NCBI RefSeq assembly: GCF_023349185.1
Contig: NZ_JAKIKY010000014.1
Coordinates: forward strand, 1 to 64,000
Length of the DNA stretch: 64,000 bases
Reading direction: 5' to 3'
Source of the DNA: Shewanella aquimarina
Lineage (GTDB): Bacteria > Pseudomonadota > Gammaproteobacteria > Enterobacterales > Shewanellaceae
Shown one piece after another: positions 8,894-18,032 of this stretch. Under the pieces are notes generated by a model. That model did not search any database and was not told the DNA's origin. It saw only the letters and a program-made list of their open reading frames with translations. The translations under genes were made by a program, and so were the position numbers. Numbering within the stretch: the stretch's first letter is position 1; every line of letters begins with the position of its first letter.

Positions 8894-9535
8894 ATGAAAA
8901 ACAACATGGTTAAAAAGACATTGGTCGGTTTAAGTCTGGTCGTAGGTTTGATGAGTGCGGGAGCCCAGGCGGCCTCTAGCATCACGCTGAATGATGAATT
9001 TGATTATCACGGCCAGAAGGTGACTCTGGACATGGACGTGGGTCAGGCGGAGTTGATTGCCGGCGATCAAGATAAGGTGCGGGTCGAGGTGGTGGTGAAG
9101 GCCAACGATTCTAAGTGGTTTGGTTTCTGGCAGAACAGTGATGTGAGTTCGGCCAAGTTCGATATCCTCGACGATGGTGACAAGTTGATATTAAGACTGG
9201 CGGATCAGGATGATGTGAACCAGAAGTGGCGTGTCTATCTGCCCAGTAATGCGGCGTTAAAGGTCGATGCAGGTGTCGGTGAGGTATCTGTCGAAGGCCT
9301 CAGTGCCAGCATAGAGGTAGAGCTGGGTGTGGGACGCGCCGAGATCAATCATCAGGCGAATTTTGGTGAGGTGTCACTCAAGTCAGGTGTGGGCGAGGTG
9401 AGCATTCGTGAGGGCGGTCAGCGCCTGGAGGTGAATCAAAACCTGGTGAGCCAGAGCTATCATCAGCAAGGCGCGGCAAGCGATGATCACCTGTATGTCT
9501 CAGTGGGCGTGGGCGAGATAGACGTGCGCAACTAG
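8894..9535 (+). CDS. Secreted DUF4097-like protein with repeated GVGE motifs
   Basis: The start at ATG 8894 (MKNNMVKK) has GGAG upstream. Residues 1-26 form a classical Sec signal peptide ending AQA before ASS. The mature part, about 187 residues, carries a recurring VG-G-E motif: DVGQAE near 48, GVGEV near 127, GVGRAE near 145, GVGEV near 165 and GVGEI near 205. It alternates short beta-prone segments with small turns, as in DUF4097/putative-adhesin repeat folds. That predicts a beta-solenoid in the periplasm or cell envelope. No enzyme motif, lipobox or membrane anchor is present. Function is unknown; family assignment is by repeat style only. It is monocistronic with a shared bidirectional terminator. 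Confidence 0.7.
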   Translation: MKNNMVKKTLVGLSLVVGLMSAGAQAASSITLNDEFDYHGQKVTLDMDVGQAELIAGDQDKVRVEVVVKANDSKWFGFWQNSDVSSAKFDILDDGDKLILRLADQDDVNQKWRVYLPSNAALKVDAGVGEVSVEGLSASIEVELGVGRAEINHQANFGEVSLKSGVGEVSIREGGQRLEVNQNLVSQSYHQQGAASDDHLYVSVGVGEIDVRN

Positions 9536-9570
9536 CCACAGAAAATCGATAAGCGATAAGCGTTAAAAAA

Positions 9571-9594
9571 ACCGACCCTAGGGTCGGTTTTTTT
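9571..9594. terminator. Bidirectional rho-independent terminator
   Basis: A perfect 8-bp stem ACCGACCC / GGGTCGGT with loop TA has A6 before and T8 after it. It serves both the secreted repeat protein (plus strand) and the EamA transporter (minus strand), which converge here. Confidence 0.92.
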
Positions 9595-9639
9595 TATGCA
9601 ACGGCGTCTATCTCGAACAGCTTATGTTAGCCGATGACT

Positions 9640-10566
9640 TTAGTTCTCTGGCGTCAGCGCAGGGCCGGTTTTGGTTCGTAGGCGCTTAAGCTGAGGCAAT
9701 AGCTGCTGCAGCGCCAGCGCGGTGAGGATAAGTCCCAGGCCGATAAAGGTCGACGGGGTGATGGTCTCTTGTAAGATCCAGGCGATGAATCCCACCGATA
9801 GCACAGGCGTGATAAACACTAGGGTGCTCATGCTGGCCGTGCGATCCGCTTTCTTCAGCGCCACTAACCAGAGGACGAAGGTGACGCCCATCTCGAACAG
9901 GCCGACATAGATGCCCGCCCCTAGGGCCTTGAGATCCCAGCTCGGCAGCGATTGGGTCAGCAGCAGGGTGATCACGATAAAAGGCAGTCCCACCATGAAG
10001 CTCAGCAGTAGGCTCACCACTGGGTCACCCTCATCCTTAGTGTTTACAATCCAGTAGAGCGACCACAGCAAGGTGCTGGTCAGTGCCAATAGCACGCCGG
10101 TGGCACTCTCGAAGCGCACGCTGGCTACCTCACCATTAGTGGCGATGACAAAGACCCCTAGATAGGCGATAAGTGCCGCGGTGAGATCGCTCTTGCGCAG
10201 CTTCTGTTTCAATAGTGGCACCGCCAACAGGGGCAGCAATATGGCCCAGGTATAGTTGAGCGATAGCGCCTGCTGGGCGGGCAGCAGGGCATAGGCCTTA
10301 AACAACACCAGGTAATAGAGAAAAGGGTTCAGCAGTCCGGTCTGCAGGTAAAACCAGGGGCGATTGACGAATTGGCGCCTAATGAGATGCAGCTTACCCG
10401 TGGCGGCCAGGATAACGCCTAAGGCGACGATAGAGGTCGAGACGGCGACAAACACCAGCTGCAGCGGCGTGAAATGGCTCAGCGCCAGCTTAAAGGCGGT
10501 GGCAACGGTCGACCAGAGTAGGATGGCCGCTAAGGCATAGAGATAAGCTTGGTTGGATGATTTCAC
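9640..10566 (-). CDS. DMT-superfamily EamA transporter
   Basis: Ten hydrophobic segments in 308 residues arranged as two EamA repeats (about residues 8-140 and 155-290) mark an inner-membrane drug/metabolite transporter, usually an exporter of metabolites or amino acids. The first repeat opens AYLYALAAILLWSTVATAFK and the second carries LLALTSTLLWSLYWIVNTK, both with the Trp-Ser pair typical of EamA. The start is a GTG preceded by GAAGG. Substrate cannot be predicted. It lies alone, divergent from dnaK. Confidence 0.85.
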   Translation of the reverse strand: MKSSNQAYLYALAAILLWSTVATAFKLALSHFTPLQLVFVAVSTSIVALGVILAATGKLHLIRRQFVNRPWFYLQTGLLNPFLYYLVLFKAYALLPAQQALSLNYTWAILLPLLAVPLLKQKLRKSDLTAALIAYLGVFVIATNGEVASVRFESATGVLLALTSTLLWSLYWIVNTKDEGDPVVSLLLSFMVGLPFIVITLLLTQSLPSWDLKALGAGIYVGLFEMGVTFVLWLVALKKADRTASMSTLVFITPVLSVGFIAWILQETITPSTFIGLGLILTALALQQLLPQLKRLRTKTGPALTPEN

Positions 10567-10791
10567 TGAACCTTCTCACTAAACGAGACAACTAAAAAAT
10601 CCCACTAGCCAGAGGCTCAGAGGGATATCTTCTTCGATTGCATGCATTATACGCTTCTTGTTTGCGGTTCGGCAGCTTTTAAGATCAAAAAAATACTCAA
10701 TTAAGTTAATTTTTATCTTTGTTGCCCTTGTATTCCCATTTGGAGGCCCAATATAGGGTGTTAAGGAAAGATATTGGCTTGGAAAATTAGG

Positions 10792-10820
10792 CTTGAAAAC
10801 GAATTCGCCTATCCCCATAT
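10792..10820 (+). promoter_or_regulatory. Sigma-32 heat-shock promoter of dnaKJ
   Basis: CTTGAAA (10792-10798) and CCCCATAT (10813-10820) separated by 14 bases match the sigma-32 consensus (CTTGAA, 13-15 bp, CCCCAT-T). It lies 52 bases upstream of the dnaK start. The remainder of the 305-base spacer from 10567 is A/T-rich and shows no coding gene. Confidence 0.88.
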
Positions 10821-10871
10821 CTGAATCAGATAACAAAGTTAGCGTTAGTTAAAAGTTTTTTGGAGGACTCC

Positions 10872-12785
10872 ATGGGTAAAATTATTGGTATCGATTTAGG
10901 TACAACTAACTCTTGTGTAGCTGTACTTGATGGCGATAAAGCACGCGTAATTGAGAACGCGGAAGGCGATCGCACTACCCCGTCGATCATCGCATATACA
11001 GGCGAAGAAGTATTAGTTGGTCAGCCTGCGAAGCGCCAAGCTGTAACAAACCCAAAGAATACCTTCTTTGCTATTAAGCGTCTTATCGGTCGTCGTTTCA
11101 AAGATGACGAAGTACAGCGTGACGTAGACATCATGCCATTTAAGATCATCGGTGCAGACAACGGTGATGCATGGGTTGAAGCGCACGATAAGAAGATGGC
11201 ACCGCCACAAGTTTCTGCAGAGATTCTGAAGAAGATGAAGAAGACTGCCGAAGACTACCTGGGCGAGCCAGTAACCGAAGCGGTAATTACCGTACCGGCT
11301 TACTTTAACGATTCACAACGTCAGGCGACAAAAGACGCCGGTCGTATCGCTGGCCTTGAAGTTAAGCGTATCATCAACGAGCCTACTGCTGCGGCACTGG
11401 CTTATGGTATCGACAAGAAGCAAGGCGACAACATCGTTGCGGTATACGACTTAGGTGGTGGTACCTTCGATATCTCTATCATCGAGATCGATAGTGTCGA
11501 TGGCGAGCAGACCTTCGAAGTATTGGCAACTAACGGTGACACTCACCTAGGTGGTGAAGACTTCGATAACCGTCTGATCAACTACCTGGCCGACGAGTTC
11601 AAGAAAGAGCAATCTTTAGATCTGCGTAACGACCCATTGGCGATGCAGCGTCTGAAAGAAGCTGCCGAGAAGGCGAAGATCGAGCTGTCTAGCACCACAC
11701 AGACTGAAGTTAACCTGCCATACATCACGGCAGATGCGACAGGTCCTAAGCACTTAGTGGTTAAGATCACTCGCGCCAAGCTTGAGTCTCTGGTTGAAGA
11801 CCTGATCCAACGTTCACTCGAGCCGCTAAAAGTGGCACTGGCTGACGCAGACCTGTCTGTATCAGACATCAACGAAGTGATTCTGGTGGGTGGTCAAACC
11901 CGTATGCCTAAGGTTCGTGAAGAAGTTTCTAGCTTCTTCGGTAAAGAGCTGCGTCAAGACGTTAACCCAGACGAAGCGGTTGCTATCGGTGCTGCGGTTC
12001 AGGCGGGTGTACTTGCGGGTGACGTGAAAGACGTTCTGCTACTAGACGTAACGCCTCTGTCTTTGGGTATTGAAACCATGGGCAGCGTGATGACCAAGCT
12101 TATCGAGAAGAACACTACTATCCCGACTAAGGCTAGCCAGATCTTCTCAACAGCCGATGACAACCAAAGCGCGGTAACCATCCACGTGCTACAGGGTGAA
12201 CGTAAGCAATCTAGCGCCAACAAGTCGCTGGGTCAGTTCAACCTGGAAGGTATCGAGCCTGCTCCACGCGGCATGCCACAAATTGAAGTGGCCTTCGATA
12301 TCGACGCCGATGGTATCTTGCACGTGTCAGCGACCGACAAGAAGACAGGCAAGGCACAAAACATCACCATCAAGGCCTCTTCTGGTCTGAGCGATGAAGA
12401 AGTTGAAGCTATGGTACGTGACGCCGAGGCGCACGCCGATGAAGACGCTAAGTTCGAAGAGCTAGTGACTGCACGCAACCAGGCTGACGGCATGGTTCAC
12501 GCGACCAAGAAGCAGATCGAAGAAGCGGGCGATGAACTGCCAGGCGAAGACAAAGAGAAGATCGAAGCGGCGATGGCTGAAGTTGAAACTGCCACTAAGG
12601 GCAAGGACAAAGAAGCTATCGAGAAAGCGACGCAAGCCCTGATGGAAGCGTCTGCCAAGCTGATGGAGATCGCTCAGGCTAAGGCGCAAGCTGGCCAAGG
12701 CGAGCAGGCTCAGCAGTCTAACGAAGCTCCTGCTGACGATGTTGTCGATGCCGAGTTTGAAGAAGTTAAAGACGACAAAAAATAA
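10872..12785 (+). CDS. dnaK: Molecular chaperone DnaK (Hsp70)
   Basis: ATP-driven chaperone that binds exposed hydrophobic peptides in the cytosol, with DnaJ and GrpE. The nucleotide-binding domain (1 to about 385) begins [18 protein letters not shown] and holds [13 protein letters not shown] and [12 protein letters not shown]. The linker [15 protein letters not shown] is followed by the substrate-binding domain and a C-terminal lid rich in Glu/Lys ending [10 protein letters not shown], the EEVKD-type tail of bacterial DnaK. The start at ATG 10872 has GGAGG 6 bases upstream and gives 637 residues (E. coli 638). The longer TTG-initiated frame is not needed. Codon use is strongly biased as in highly expressed genes. 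Confidence 0.98.
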   Translation: MGKIIGIDLGTTNSCVAVLDGDKARVIENAEGDRTTPSIIAYTGEEVLVGQPAKRQAVTNPKNTFFAIKRLIGRRFKDDEVQRDVDIMPFKIIGADNGDAWVEAHDKKMAPPQVSAEILKKMKKTAEDYLGEPVTEAVITVPAYFNDSQRQATKDAGRIAGLEVKRIINEPTAAALAYGIDKKQGDNIVAVYDLGGGTFDISIIEIDSVDGEQTFEVLATNGDTHLGGEDFDNRLINYLADEFKKEQSLDLRNDPLAMQRLKEAAEKAKIELSSTTQTEVNLPYITADATGPKHLVVKITRAKLESLVEDLIQRSLEPLKVALADADLSVSDINEVILVGGQTRMPKVREEVSSFFGKELRQDVNPDEAVAIGAAVQAGVLAGDVKDVLLLDVTPLSLGIETMGSVMTKLIEKNTTIPTKASQIFSTADDNQSAVTIHVLQGERKQSSANKSLGQFNLEGIEPAPRGMPQIEVAFDIDADGILHVSATDKKTGKAQNITIKASSGLSDEEVEAMVRDAEAHADEDAKFEELVTARNQADGMVHATKKQIEEAGDELPGEDKEKIEAAMAEVETATKGKDKEAIEKATQALMEASAKLMEIAQAKAQAGQGEQAQQSNEAPADDVVDAEFEEVKDDKK

Positions 12786-12874
12786 TTCAGGCCCAGCCTA
12801 AATTATTTCCAGCGGGCGTTATGGGGTAACTCTAACGCCCGTTCGTACAACTCTAGCGCAGAAAGTATGAGACT

Positions 12875-14005
12875 ATGTCAAAGCGAGATTATTACGAAGT
12901 ATTGGGCGTAGGTCGCGACGCCAGCGAGCGTGAGATTAAGAAGGCCTATAAGCGCCTCGCCATGAAATTTCACCCGGATCGCAACCCAGGTGACAAGGCG
13001 GCCGAAACCAGCTTCAAAGAGGTAAAAGAAGCCTACGAGATCCTCACCGACAGCGACAAGAAGGCGGCCTATGATCAGTTTGGTCATGCGGGTGTCGATC
13101 CTAACCGCGGCGGTGGTGGATTTGGCGGCGGTGCCGACTTCGGTGATGTATTCGGTGACGTATTTGGTGACATCTTCGGCGGTGGACGCCGTGGTGGCCA
13201 GCGCCAGGCGGCGCGTGGCTCAGATTTGCGTTACAACCTGGAACTGTCGCTCGAAGAAGCGGTACGTGGCCTGACCAAAGAGCTACGTATTCCAACCTTA
13301 GCCACCTGTGATCTGTGTGACGGTAGCGGCGCCAAGAAAGGCACTTCGCCAACCACATGTGGTACCTGTCACGGCCAGGGCCAGGTGCAGATGCGCCAAG
13401 GTTTCTTCGCGGTGCAACAAGCCTGTCCTACCTGTCATGGCCGCGGTAAGATCATCAAAGATCCTTGCAGCAAGTGTCATGGCGAAGGTCGCGTAGAGAA
13501 GAGCAAGACGCTGTCGGTGAAAATTCCTGCGGGTGTGGATACCGGCGATCGCATTCGTCTGTCGGGCGAAGGGGAAGCGGGCGAGTTTGGAGCGCCTCCA
13601 GGGGATCTCTACGTACAGGTGACGGTACGCGAGCACGCCATCTTCGTGCGTGACGGTAACAACCTCTACTGTGAAGTGCCTATCTCTTTCAGCACGGCTG
13701 CACTGGGCGGCGAGATCGAAGTCCCGACACTCGATGGCAAGGTGAACCTGAAGATCCCATCGGAAACTCAGACGGGTCGTATGTTCCGTCTGCGTGGCAA
13801 GGGCGTCAAGTCGGTGCGCAGTCATGCGGTCGGCGACCTGCTGTGTAAGGTGGTGATGGAAACGCCGGTGAACCTGAGCGATAAGCAGAAAGAGCTGCTA
13901 CGTGAATTTGATAACACCCTGACGGGTTCATCAAAAAAGCACAGCCCTAAGGCCGAAGGCTTCTTCGACGGTGTGAAGAAGTTCTTTCAGGACTTGAACA
14001 GCTAA
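12875..14005 (+). CDS. dnaJ: Co-chaperone DnaJ (Hsp40)
   Basis: Type I J-protein, 376 residues, that delivers substrates to DnaK and stimulates its ATPase. The J domain (1-70) holds HPD at 33-35. A Gly/Phe-rich segment with [15 protein letters not shown] follows (about 75-110). Four zinc-binding repeats [24 protein letters not shown] and CSKCHGEG lie at about 147-205, and then the C-terminal substrate-binding and dimerisation domains. It lies 89 bases after dnaK, probably co-transcribed from the sigma-32 promoter, and ends in a strong terminator. Confidence 0.98.
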   Translation: MSKRDYYEVLGVGRDASEREIKKAYKRLAMKFHPDRNPGDKAAETSFKEVKEAYEILTDSDKKAAYDQFGHAGVDPNRGGGGFGGGADFGDVFGDVFGDIFGGGRRGGQRQAARGSDLRYNLELSLEEAVRGLTKELRIPTLATCDLCDGSGAKKGTSPTTCGTCHGQGQVQMRQGFFAVQQACPTCHGRGKIIKDPCSKCHGEGRVEKSKTLSVKIPAGVDTGDRIRLSGEGEAGEFGAPPGDLYVQVTVREHAIFVRDGNNLYCEVPISFSTAALGGEIEVPTLDGKVNLKIPSETQTGRMFRLRGKGVKSVRSHAVGDLLCKVVMETPVNLSDKQKELLREFDNTLTGSSKKHSPKAEGFFDGVKKFFQDLNS

Positions 14006-14027
14006 GGTGTGCTGATACACAATAAAA

Positions 14028-14052
14028 AACCTCGCGATGCGAGGTTTTTTTA
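14028..14052 (+). terminator. Rho-independent terminator of dnaKJ
   Basis: AACCTCGC / GCGAGGTT with loop GAT is followed by a run of Ts. Confidence 0.92.
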
Positions 14053-14085
14053 TTGCTATTTTTTACCGCTATTCTTAATAGTCTA

Positions 14086-14247
14086 ATACCAATCACAGTA
14101 AGTATTTGATCAGAAATAGCGCAGGAAAAACGCTTGAGAACAAAGCAAAATTTTTAGATAAGTAGTTATTCTACAATTAAAAATATTAATGCAGTTATCG
14201 AGCGTTTTAACAAGCTAGAATGATCAATTATTTATTACGATTGGTAT
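14086..14247. repeat. 162-bp fold-back repeat (MITE/REP-like), copy 1
   Basis: The element is bounded by the perfect inverted ends ATACCAAT and ATTGGTAT. The two halves are imperfectly self-complementary: TTGATCA near the left is mirrored by TGATCAA near the right, and AAAACGCT by AGCGTTTT. A second copy of exactly the same length is at 34016-34177, with about 28 mismatches and no gaps by hand alignment (roughly 83% identical). It has no coding capacity. It sits between dnaJ and the M48 protease gene and could fold into one long cruciform or RNA hairpin. Confidence 0.85.
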
Positions 14248-14280
14248 AAATGAAGTTTCATGATAGATAAGGGATAAGAG

Positions 14281-15069
14281 ATGAAACAGTTAACCGCGGC
14301 GCTGGTAATACTATTATTAGCCGGCTGCGCCACCACACAATCGCCCACCGGGCGTAAACAGACCCTGCTGTTTTCTTCGCAGCAGATGGATCAGATGGGG
14401 GCCGAATCTTTTGCCGAGATGAAGAAACAGCAGAAGGTGAGTCAGGATAAGCAGGTCAACCAGTATGTGGCCTGTGTGGCCAACCGCATCACCTCTGTGC
14501 TGCCCGGCCGTCAGCCCAGCTGGGAGGTGGTGGTGTTTGAATCGGAGCAGGTTAACGCCTTTGCCTTGCCTGGCGGACATATAGGTGTCTATACCGGCCT
14601 ATTGAAGGTGGCGAAGAATCAGGATCAGCTGGCGACGGTTATCGGCCATGAGGTGGCCCATGTGCTGGCCAACCACAGCAACGAGCAGGTATCTCGGGCG
14701 CAGATGACGGGGGTGGGGATGCAGATTGCCGGCGCCGCCATCGACGTCAGCGGCCTGAGCAACAAAGATCTCTATATGTCGGCGCTGGGGCTAGGTGCCC
14801 AGTATGGCTTTATTCTTCCCTATGGCCGCGCCCAGGAGAGCGAGGCTGATGTTATGGGCGTAGAGCTGATGGCCAGAGCCGGGTTCGACCCCAGCCAGAG
14901 TATCAGCCTGTGGCAGAACATGGCCAAGGCGGGAGGCAGTCAGGGCCCCGAGCTGTTATCGACCCATCCGTCACACGACCATCGCATCGCCGATCTGCAG
15001 CAGATGCTGCCGCAGGTGACGCCTCTGTATCGCACCGCAAGCGCCAGTGGAAAAAATCGCTGCGACTAG
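14281..15069 (+). CDS. M48-family metalloprotease lipoprotein
   Basis: Zinc endopeptidase of 262 residues, probably attached to the inner face of the outer membrane. It has a lipoprotein signal with LLAGC (lipidated Cys16). The catalytic motif HEVAH lies at 123-127 and the third zinc ligand in ESEAD near 187. ALPGGHIGVYTGLL upstream and a late HPSHDHRI are both seen in the Oma1/LoiP/BepA group. Such proteins remove misfolded envelope proteins. It lacks the TPR domain of BepA, so it is closer to the LoiP/YcaL type. The upstream spacer is filled by the fold-back repeat; no clear promoter was seen. Confidence 0.85.
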   Translation: MKQLTAALVILLLAGCATTQSPTGRKQTLLFSSQQMDQMGAESFAEMKKQQKVSQDKQVNQYVACVANRITSVLPGRQPSWEVVVFESEQVNAFALPGGHIGVYTGLLKVAKNQDQLATVIGHEVAHVLANHSNEQVSRAQMTGVGMQIAGAAIDVSGLSNKDLYMSALGLGAQYGFILPYGRAQESEADVMGVELMARAGFDPSQSISLWQNMAKAGGSQGPELLSTHPSHDHRIADLQQMLPQVTPLYRTASASGKNRCD

Positions 15070-15149
15070 GGTCAATTTTTGGGTTTTTTATCACAGTTTG
15101 TGATAAAATCCGCCGCGAAATTAATTGAATAAATGAGAGTACAATCATT

Positions 15150-15767
15150 ATGTCTGATAAGTTCACCACAATTGAACAGCACGCCAGCTATGGTGTTGGC
15201 CGCCAATTAGGCGAGCAACTCGCAGCTAACTCATTCGAAGGTATCGATATTTCAGCTGTTCAAGTTGGTCTGTCAGATGCGTTTGAAGGTAAAGAGAGCG
15301 CCGTCTCTATGCAAGATCTTCAAACTGCATTCACTGAGATTAGTCAGCGTATTCAAAAGGTTCAGGAAGAAGCTGCCGCGGCTGCATCGGCCGAAGGCGA
15401 GGCTTTCCTTGCTGAAAACCAACAGCGTGACGGTGTTGTAACCCTGGAATCAGGTCTGCAATACGAGATCATCACCGAAGGTTCAGGCGACAAGCCAAGC
15501 TATGATTCAACTGTACGTACTCACTACCATGGTACTTTCATCAGCGGTGACGTATTCGACAGTTCAGTACTGCGTGACCAGCCTGCCGAGTTCCCAGTAT
15601 CTGGCGTTATCGCCGGTTGGACCGAGGCACTGCAGCTGATGCCTGTAGGTTCTAAGTGGAAGCTATATGTACCGCATCACTTGGCCTATGGCGAGCGTGG
15701 CGCCGGTGCCTCAATTCCTCCGTATTCGGCCCTAGTGTTCGAAGTGGAATTGCTCGACATTCTCTAA
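15150..15767 (+). CDS. fklB: FKBP-type peptidyl-prolyl isomerase (FKBP22)
   Basis: Catalyses cis-trans isomerisation of prolyl bonds. The 205 residues match FklB in length and layout. An N-terminal dimerisation region (about 1-95) contains SYGVGRQLGEQL and a helical Ala/Gln-rich connector. The FKBP domain (about 105-205) holds YHGTFISGDVFDSS, GVIAGWTEALQLMPVGSKWKLYVP and AYGERGAG. No signal peptide is visible, so it is cytosolic rather than the periplasmic FkpA type. The gene stands alone with its own terminator. Confidence 0.93.
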   Translation: MSDKFTTIEQHASYGVGRQLGEQLAANSFEGIDISAVQVGLSDAFEGKESAVSMQDLQTAFTEISQRIQKVQEEAAAAASAEGEAFLAENQQRDGVVTLESGLQYEIITEGSGDKPSYDSTVRTHYHGTFISGDVFDSSVLRDQPAEFPVSGVIAGWTEALQLMPVGSKWKLYVPHHLAYGERGAGASIPPYSALVFEVELLDIL

Positions 15768-15771
15768 TCGA

Positions 15772-15804
15772 AAAAGCCTAAGCGTTTGCTTAGGCTTTTT
15801 TTTG
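15772..15804 (+). terminator. Rho-independent terminator of fklB
   Basis: A 12-bp stem with core GCCTAAGC / GCTTAGGC, loop GTTT, is followed by a run of Ts. Confidence 0.92.
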
Positions 15805-15863
15805 AAATGATTTGGCGTTAGCCTTGTGCTCAATTAACAGTAGCAAATGTGTAGGAGAGTTAG

Positions 15864-16679
15864 ATGACAGAGCAAGTAAGAGTGGCGATAACCGGTGGCA
15901 GTGGTCGCATGGGCCGAACTCTTATTGAATCGGCAAAACTCAGCAGCAATATCTATCTAGGTGCGGCGGTTGAGCGTGCGGGTTCGACTTTGATTGGTGT
16001 CGATGCGGGCGAACTCGCCGGTGTGGGTGCCATGAATGTTGCCATCACTGATTCACTGGACAATGCCGTAGACGATTTCGATATCCTTATCGACTTTACC
16101 TCGCCCGAGGCCAGCGTGGTGCATACCGACTGGTGTTCGCGTAACGGTAAGGCGATTGTCATCGGCACAACCGGCTTCAATCATGCCCAGAAAGAGCAGA
16201 TTGCGGCCTACGCTGAGAACACGCCGATTGTGATGGCGCCTAATATGTCTGTGGGCGTTAACCTGATGTGGCGCCTGCTCGAGCTGGCCGCCGAGGTGAT
16301 GGGTGACTATACCGATATCGAGATCATCGAAGGTCACCACAGACACAAGAAGGATGCGCCATCGGGCACCGCACTCAAGATGGGTGAAGTGATCGCCGAG
16401 GTCTTGGGTCGCGATCTGGAAAAGTGTGCCGTCTATGGCCGTGAGGGGATCACAGAAGAGCGTAGCCGTGAAACCATAGGTTTCTCTACCATTCGCGCCG
16501 GTGATCTGGTGGGCGAGCATACCGCCATGTTTGCCGACATTGGCGAGCGCCTGGAGATCACCCACAAGGCATCGAGTCGTATGACCTTTGCCAACGGTGC
16601 CATGCGTGCCGCATTTTGGCTGGGCGATCAGGGCCCCGGGTTATACGACATGCAACAGGTCTTAGGCCTGAAGGATTAG
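15864..16679 (+). CDS. dapB: 4-hydroxy-tetrahydrodipicolinate reductase
   Basis: NAD(P)H-dependent step of the diaminopimelate/lysine pathway, needed for peptidoglycan. The Rossmann domain begins [18 protein letters not shown], and the family signature [16 protein letters not shown] is near residues 157-172. [18 protein letters not shown] follows. Length 271 agrees with the usual 270-273. The ATG follows TAGGAGAG. It is followed by a terminator and then carA, the neighbourhood known from E. coli (dapB-carAB). Confidence 0.97.
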   Translation: MTEQVRVAITGGSGRMGRTLIESAKLSSNIYLGAAVERAGSTLIGVDAGELAGVGAMNVAITDSLDNAVDDFDILIDFTSPEASVVHTDWCSRNGKAIVIGTTGFNHAQKEQIAAYAENTPIVMAPNMSVGVNLMWRLLELAAEVMGDYTDIEIIEGHHRHKKDAPSGTALKMGEVIAEVLGRDLEKCAVYGREGITEERSRETIGFSTIRAGDLVGEHTAMFADIGERLEITHKASSRMTFANGAMRAAFWLGDQGPGLYDMQQVLGLKD

Positions 16680-16690
16680 TATTTAAAAAA

Positions 16691-16714
16691 AACGCCTATT
16701 TGGCGTTTTTTTTT
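16691..16714 (+). terminator. Rho-independent terminator of dapB
   Basis: AACGCC / GGCGTT with loop TATTT is flanked by A-runs and followed by T8. Confidence 0.88.
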
Positions 16715-16736
16715 GAAAGAAAGTACCGCTTATCTA

Positions 16737-16765
16737 TAGACGAGTTGCACTATTACCTATAAAAT
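16737..16765 (+). promoter_or_regulatory. Candidate sigma-70 promoter of carAB
   Basis: TAGACG (16737-16742) and TAAAAT (16760-16765) lie 17 bases apart, about 100 bases before carA. The match is fair (4/6 and 5/6). Known carAB operons are controlled by arginine and pyrimidines, but no clear ARG box was found in this spacer. Confidence 0.45.
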
Positions 16766-16866
16766 AGTCGGAATTTGTCAAAATTTCGTATTTAAGCGGA
16801 AGTTGGTATTTTAAACACAAAATAAAACCTTATTATTCAATGGCTTGGCTCTTTTCGGAGGTCGCG

Positions 16867-18012
16867 TTGACAAAGTCTGCCTTACTCGTACTCGAAGATG
16901 GAACCGTATTCTCTGGCACTGCAATTGGTGCTGATGGACTCGCAGTTGGTGAAGTGGTATTTAACACTTCCATGACGGGTTACCAAGAGATCCTCACGGA
17001 TCCTTCCTATTCTCGTCAAATTGTTACTCTAACCTACCCGCACATTGGTAACACTGGTACCAATAGTGAAGATACCGAATCTGATGCCGTACATGCTTGT
17101 GGTCTGATCATCCGTGATCTTCCGCTACTGGCGAGCAACTTCAGAAATCAGCAATCTCTCAGCGATTACCTAAAAAGCAACAATGTTGTAGGCATTGCCG
17201 ATATCGACACGCGTAAACTGACACGTATCCTCAGGGAAAAAGGGGCACAAGCAGGTGCCATCTTAGTGGGTGACATGGATGAAGCTAAGGCGCTGGAGGC
17301 TGCTAAAGCCTTTCCAGGCTTGAAAGGCATGGACTTGGCCAAAGAGGTGACCACACAGCAGCAATACCAATGGCGCAGTGGTAGCTGGCGTCTGGTGGGC
17401 GGCTTGCCGAGCGACACCCCTGAGTCAGAACTGAAATACAAGGTCGTGGCCTATGACTACGGCGTTAAGCGCAACATCCTGCGTATGCTGGTTGACCGCG
17501 GCTGTGATGTGACCGTGGTACCGGCGCAAACCCCAGCCTCAGAAGTGCTGGCGATGAATCCCGATGGTATCTTCCTGTCAAACGGCCCTGGTGACCCGGA
17601 GCCATGTGACTACGCCATCGAAGCGATTCAGACTTTCCTTGAGACAGATATTCCACTCTTCGGTATCTGCCTTGGCCATCAGCTGTTGGCTCTGGCCTCA
17701 GGCGCTAAGACACTGAAGATGAAGTTTGGTCACCATGGTGCCAACCACCCGGTCAGCAACCTGGAGAAGGGCAATGTGATGATCACTAGTCAGAACCATG
17801 GTTTTGCCGCCGATGAAGCCAGCCTGCCGGCCAACGTCAAGGTGACTCACAAGTCGCTGTTCGACGGCTCGCTGCAGGGCATCCATCTGACCGACAAGCC
17901 AGCGTTTAGCTTCCAGGGTCACCCTGAGGCAAGCCCGGGTCCTCACGACGCCGCGCCGCTGTTCGATCACTTTATCGAGTTGATCGAAGAATATCGTCAT
18001 AACGCTAAGTAG
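16867..18012 (+). CDS. carA: Carbamoyl-phosphate synthase, small (glutaminase) subunit
   Basis: Hydrolyses glutamine and passes ammonia to CarB for carbamoyl phosphate, the precursor of arginine and pyrimidines. The N-terminal domain begins [14 protein letters not shown]. The class I glutamine amidotransferase domain (about 190-375) has [12 protein letters not shown], the nucleophile Cys in [15 protein letters not shown] near 270, and [13 protein letters not shown] with the catalytic His/Glu. The start is set at TTG 16867 because GGAGG lies 5 bases upstream and the product of 381 residues fits the family; E. coli carA also starts with TTG. An upstream ATG at 16840 is unlikely. carB follows after 20 bases. 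Confidence 0.96.
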   Translation: MTKSALLVLEDGTVFSGTAIGADGLAVGEVVFNTSMTGYQEILTDPSYSRQIVTLTYPHIGNTGTNSEDTESDAVHACGLIIRDLPLLASNFRNQQSLSDYLKSNNVVGIADIDTRKLTRILREKGAQAGAILVGDMDEAKALEAAKAFPGLKGMDLAKEVTTQQQYQWRSGSWRLVGGLPSDTPESELKYKVVAYDYGVKRNILRMLVDRGCDVTVVPAQTPASEVLAMNPDGIFLSNGPGDPEPCDYAIEAIQTFLETDIPLFGICLGHQLLALASGAKTLKMKFGHHGANHPVSNLEKGNVMITSQNHGFAADEASLPANVKVTHKSLFDGSLQGIHLTDKPAFSFQGHPEASPGPHDAAPLFDHFIELIEEYRHNAK

Positions 18013-18032
18013 TCCGGGAGAAAGTTTCAGCA

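Noticed and set aside
10579..10836. 85-codon minus-strand frame between the EamA gene and dnaK
   Set aside because: It covers the sigma-32 promoter of dnaK, lacks a ribosome-binding site and has no recognisable sequence.
16700..16866. Arginine operator (ARG box) before carA
   Set aside because: TTATTATTCA at about 16830 is only a loose half match to the ArgR consensus; not strong enough to annotate.
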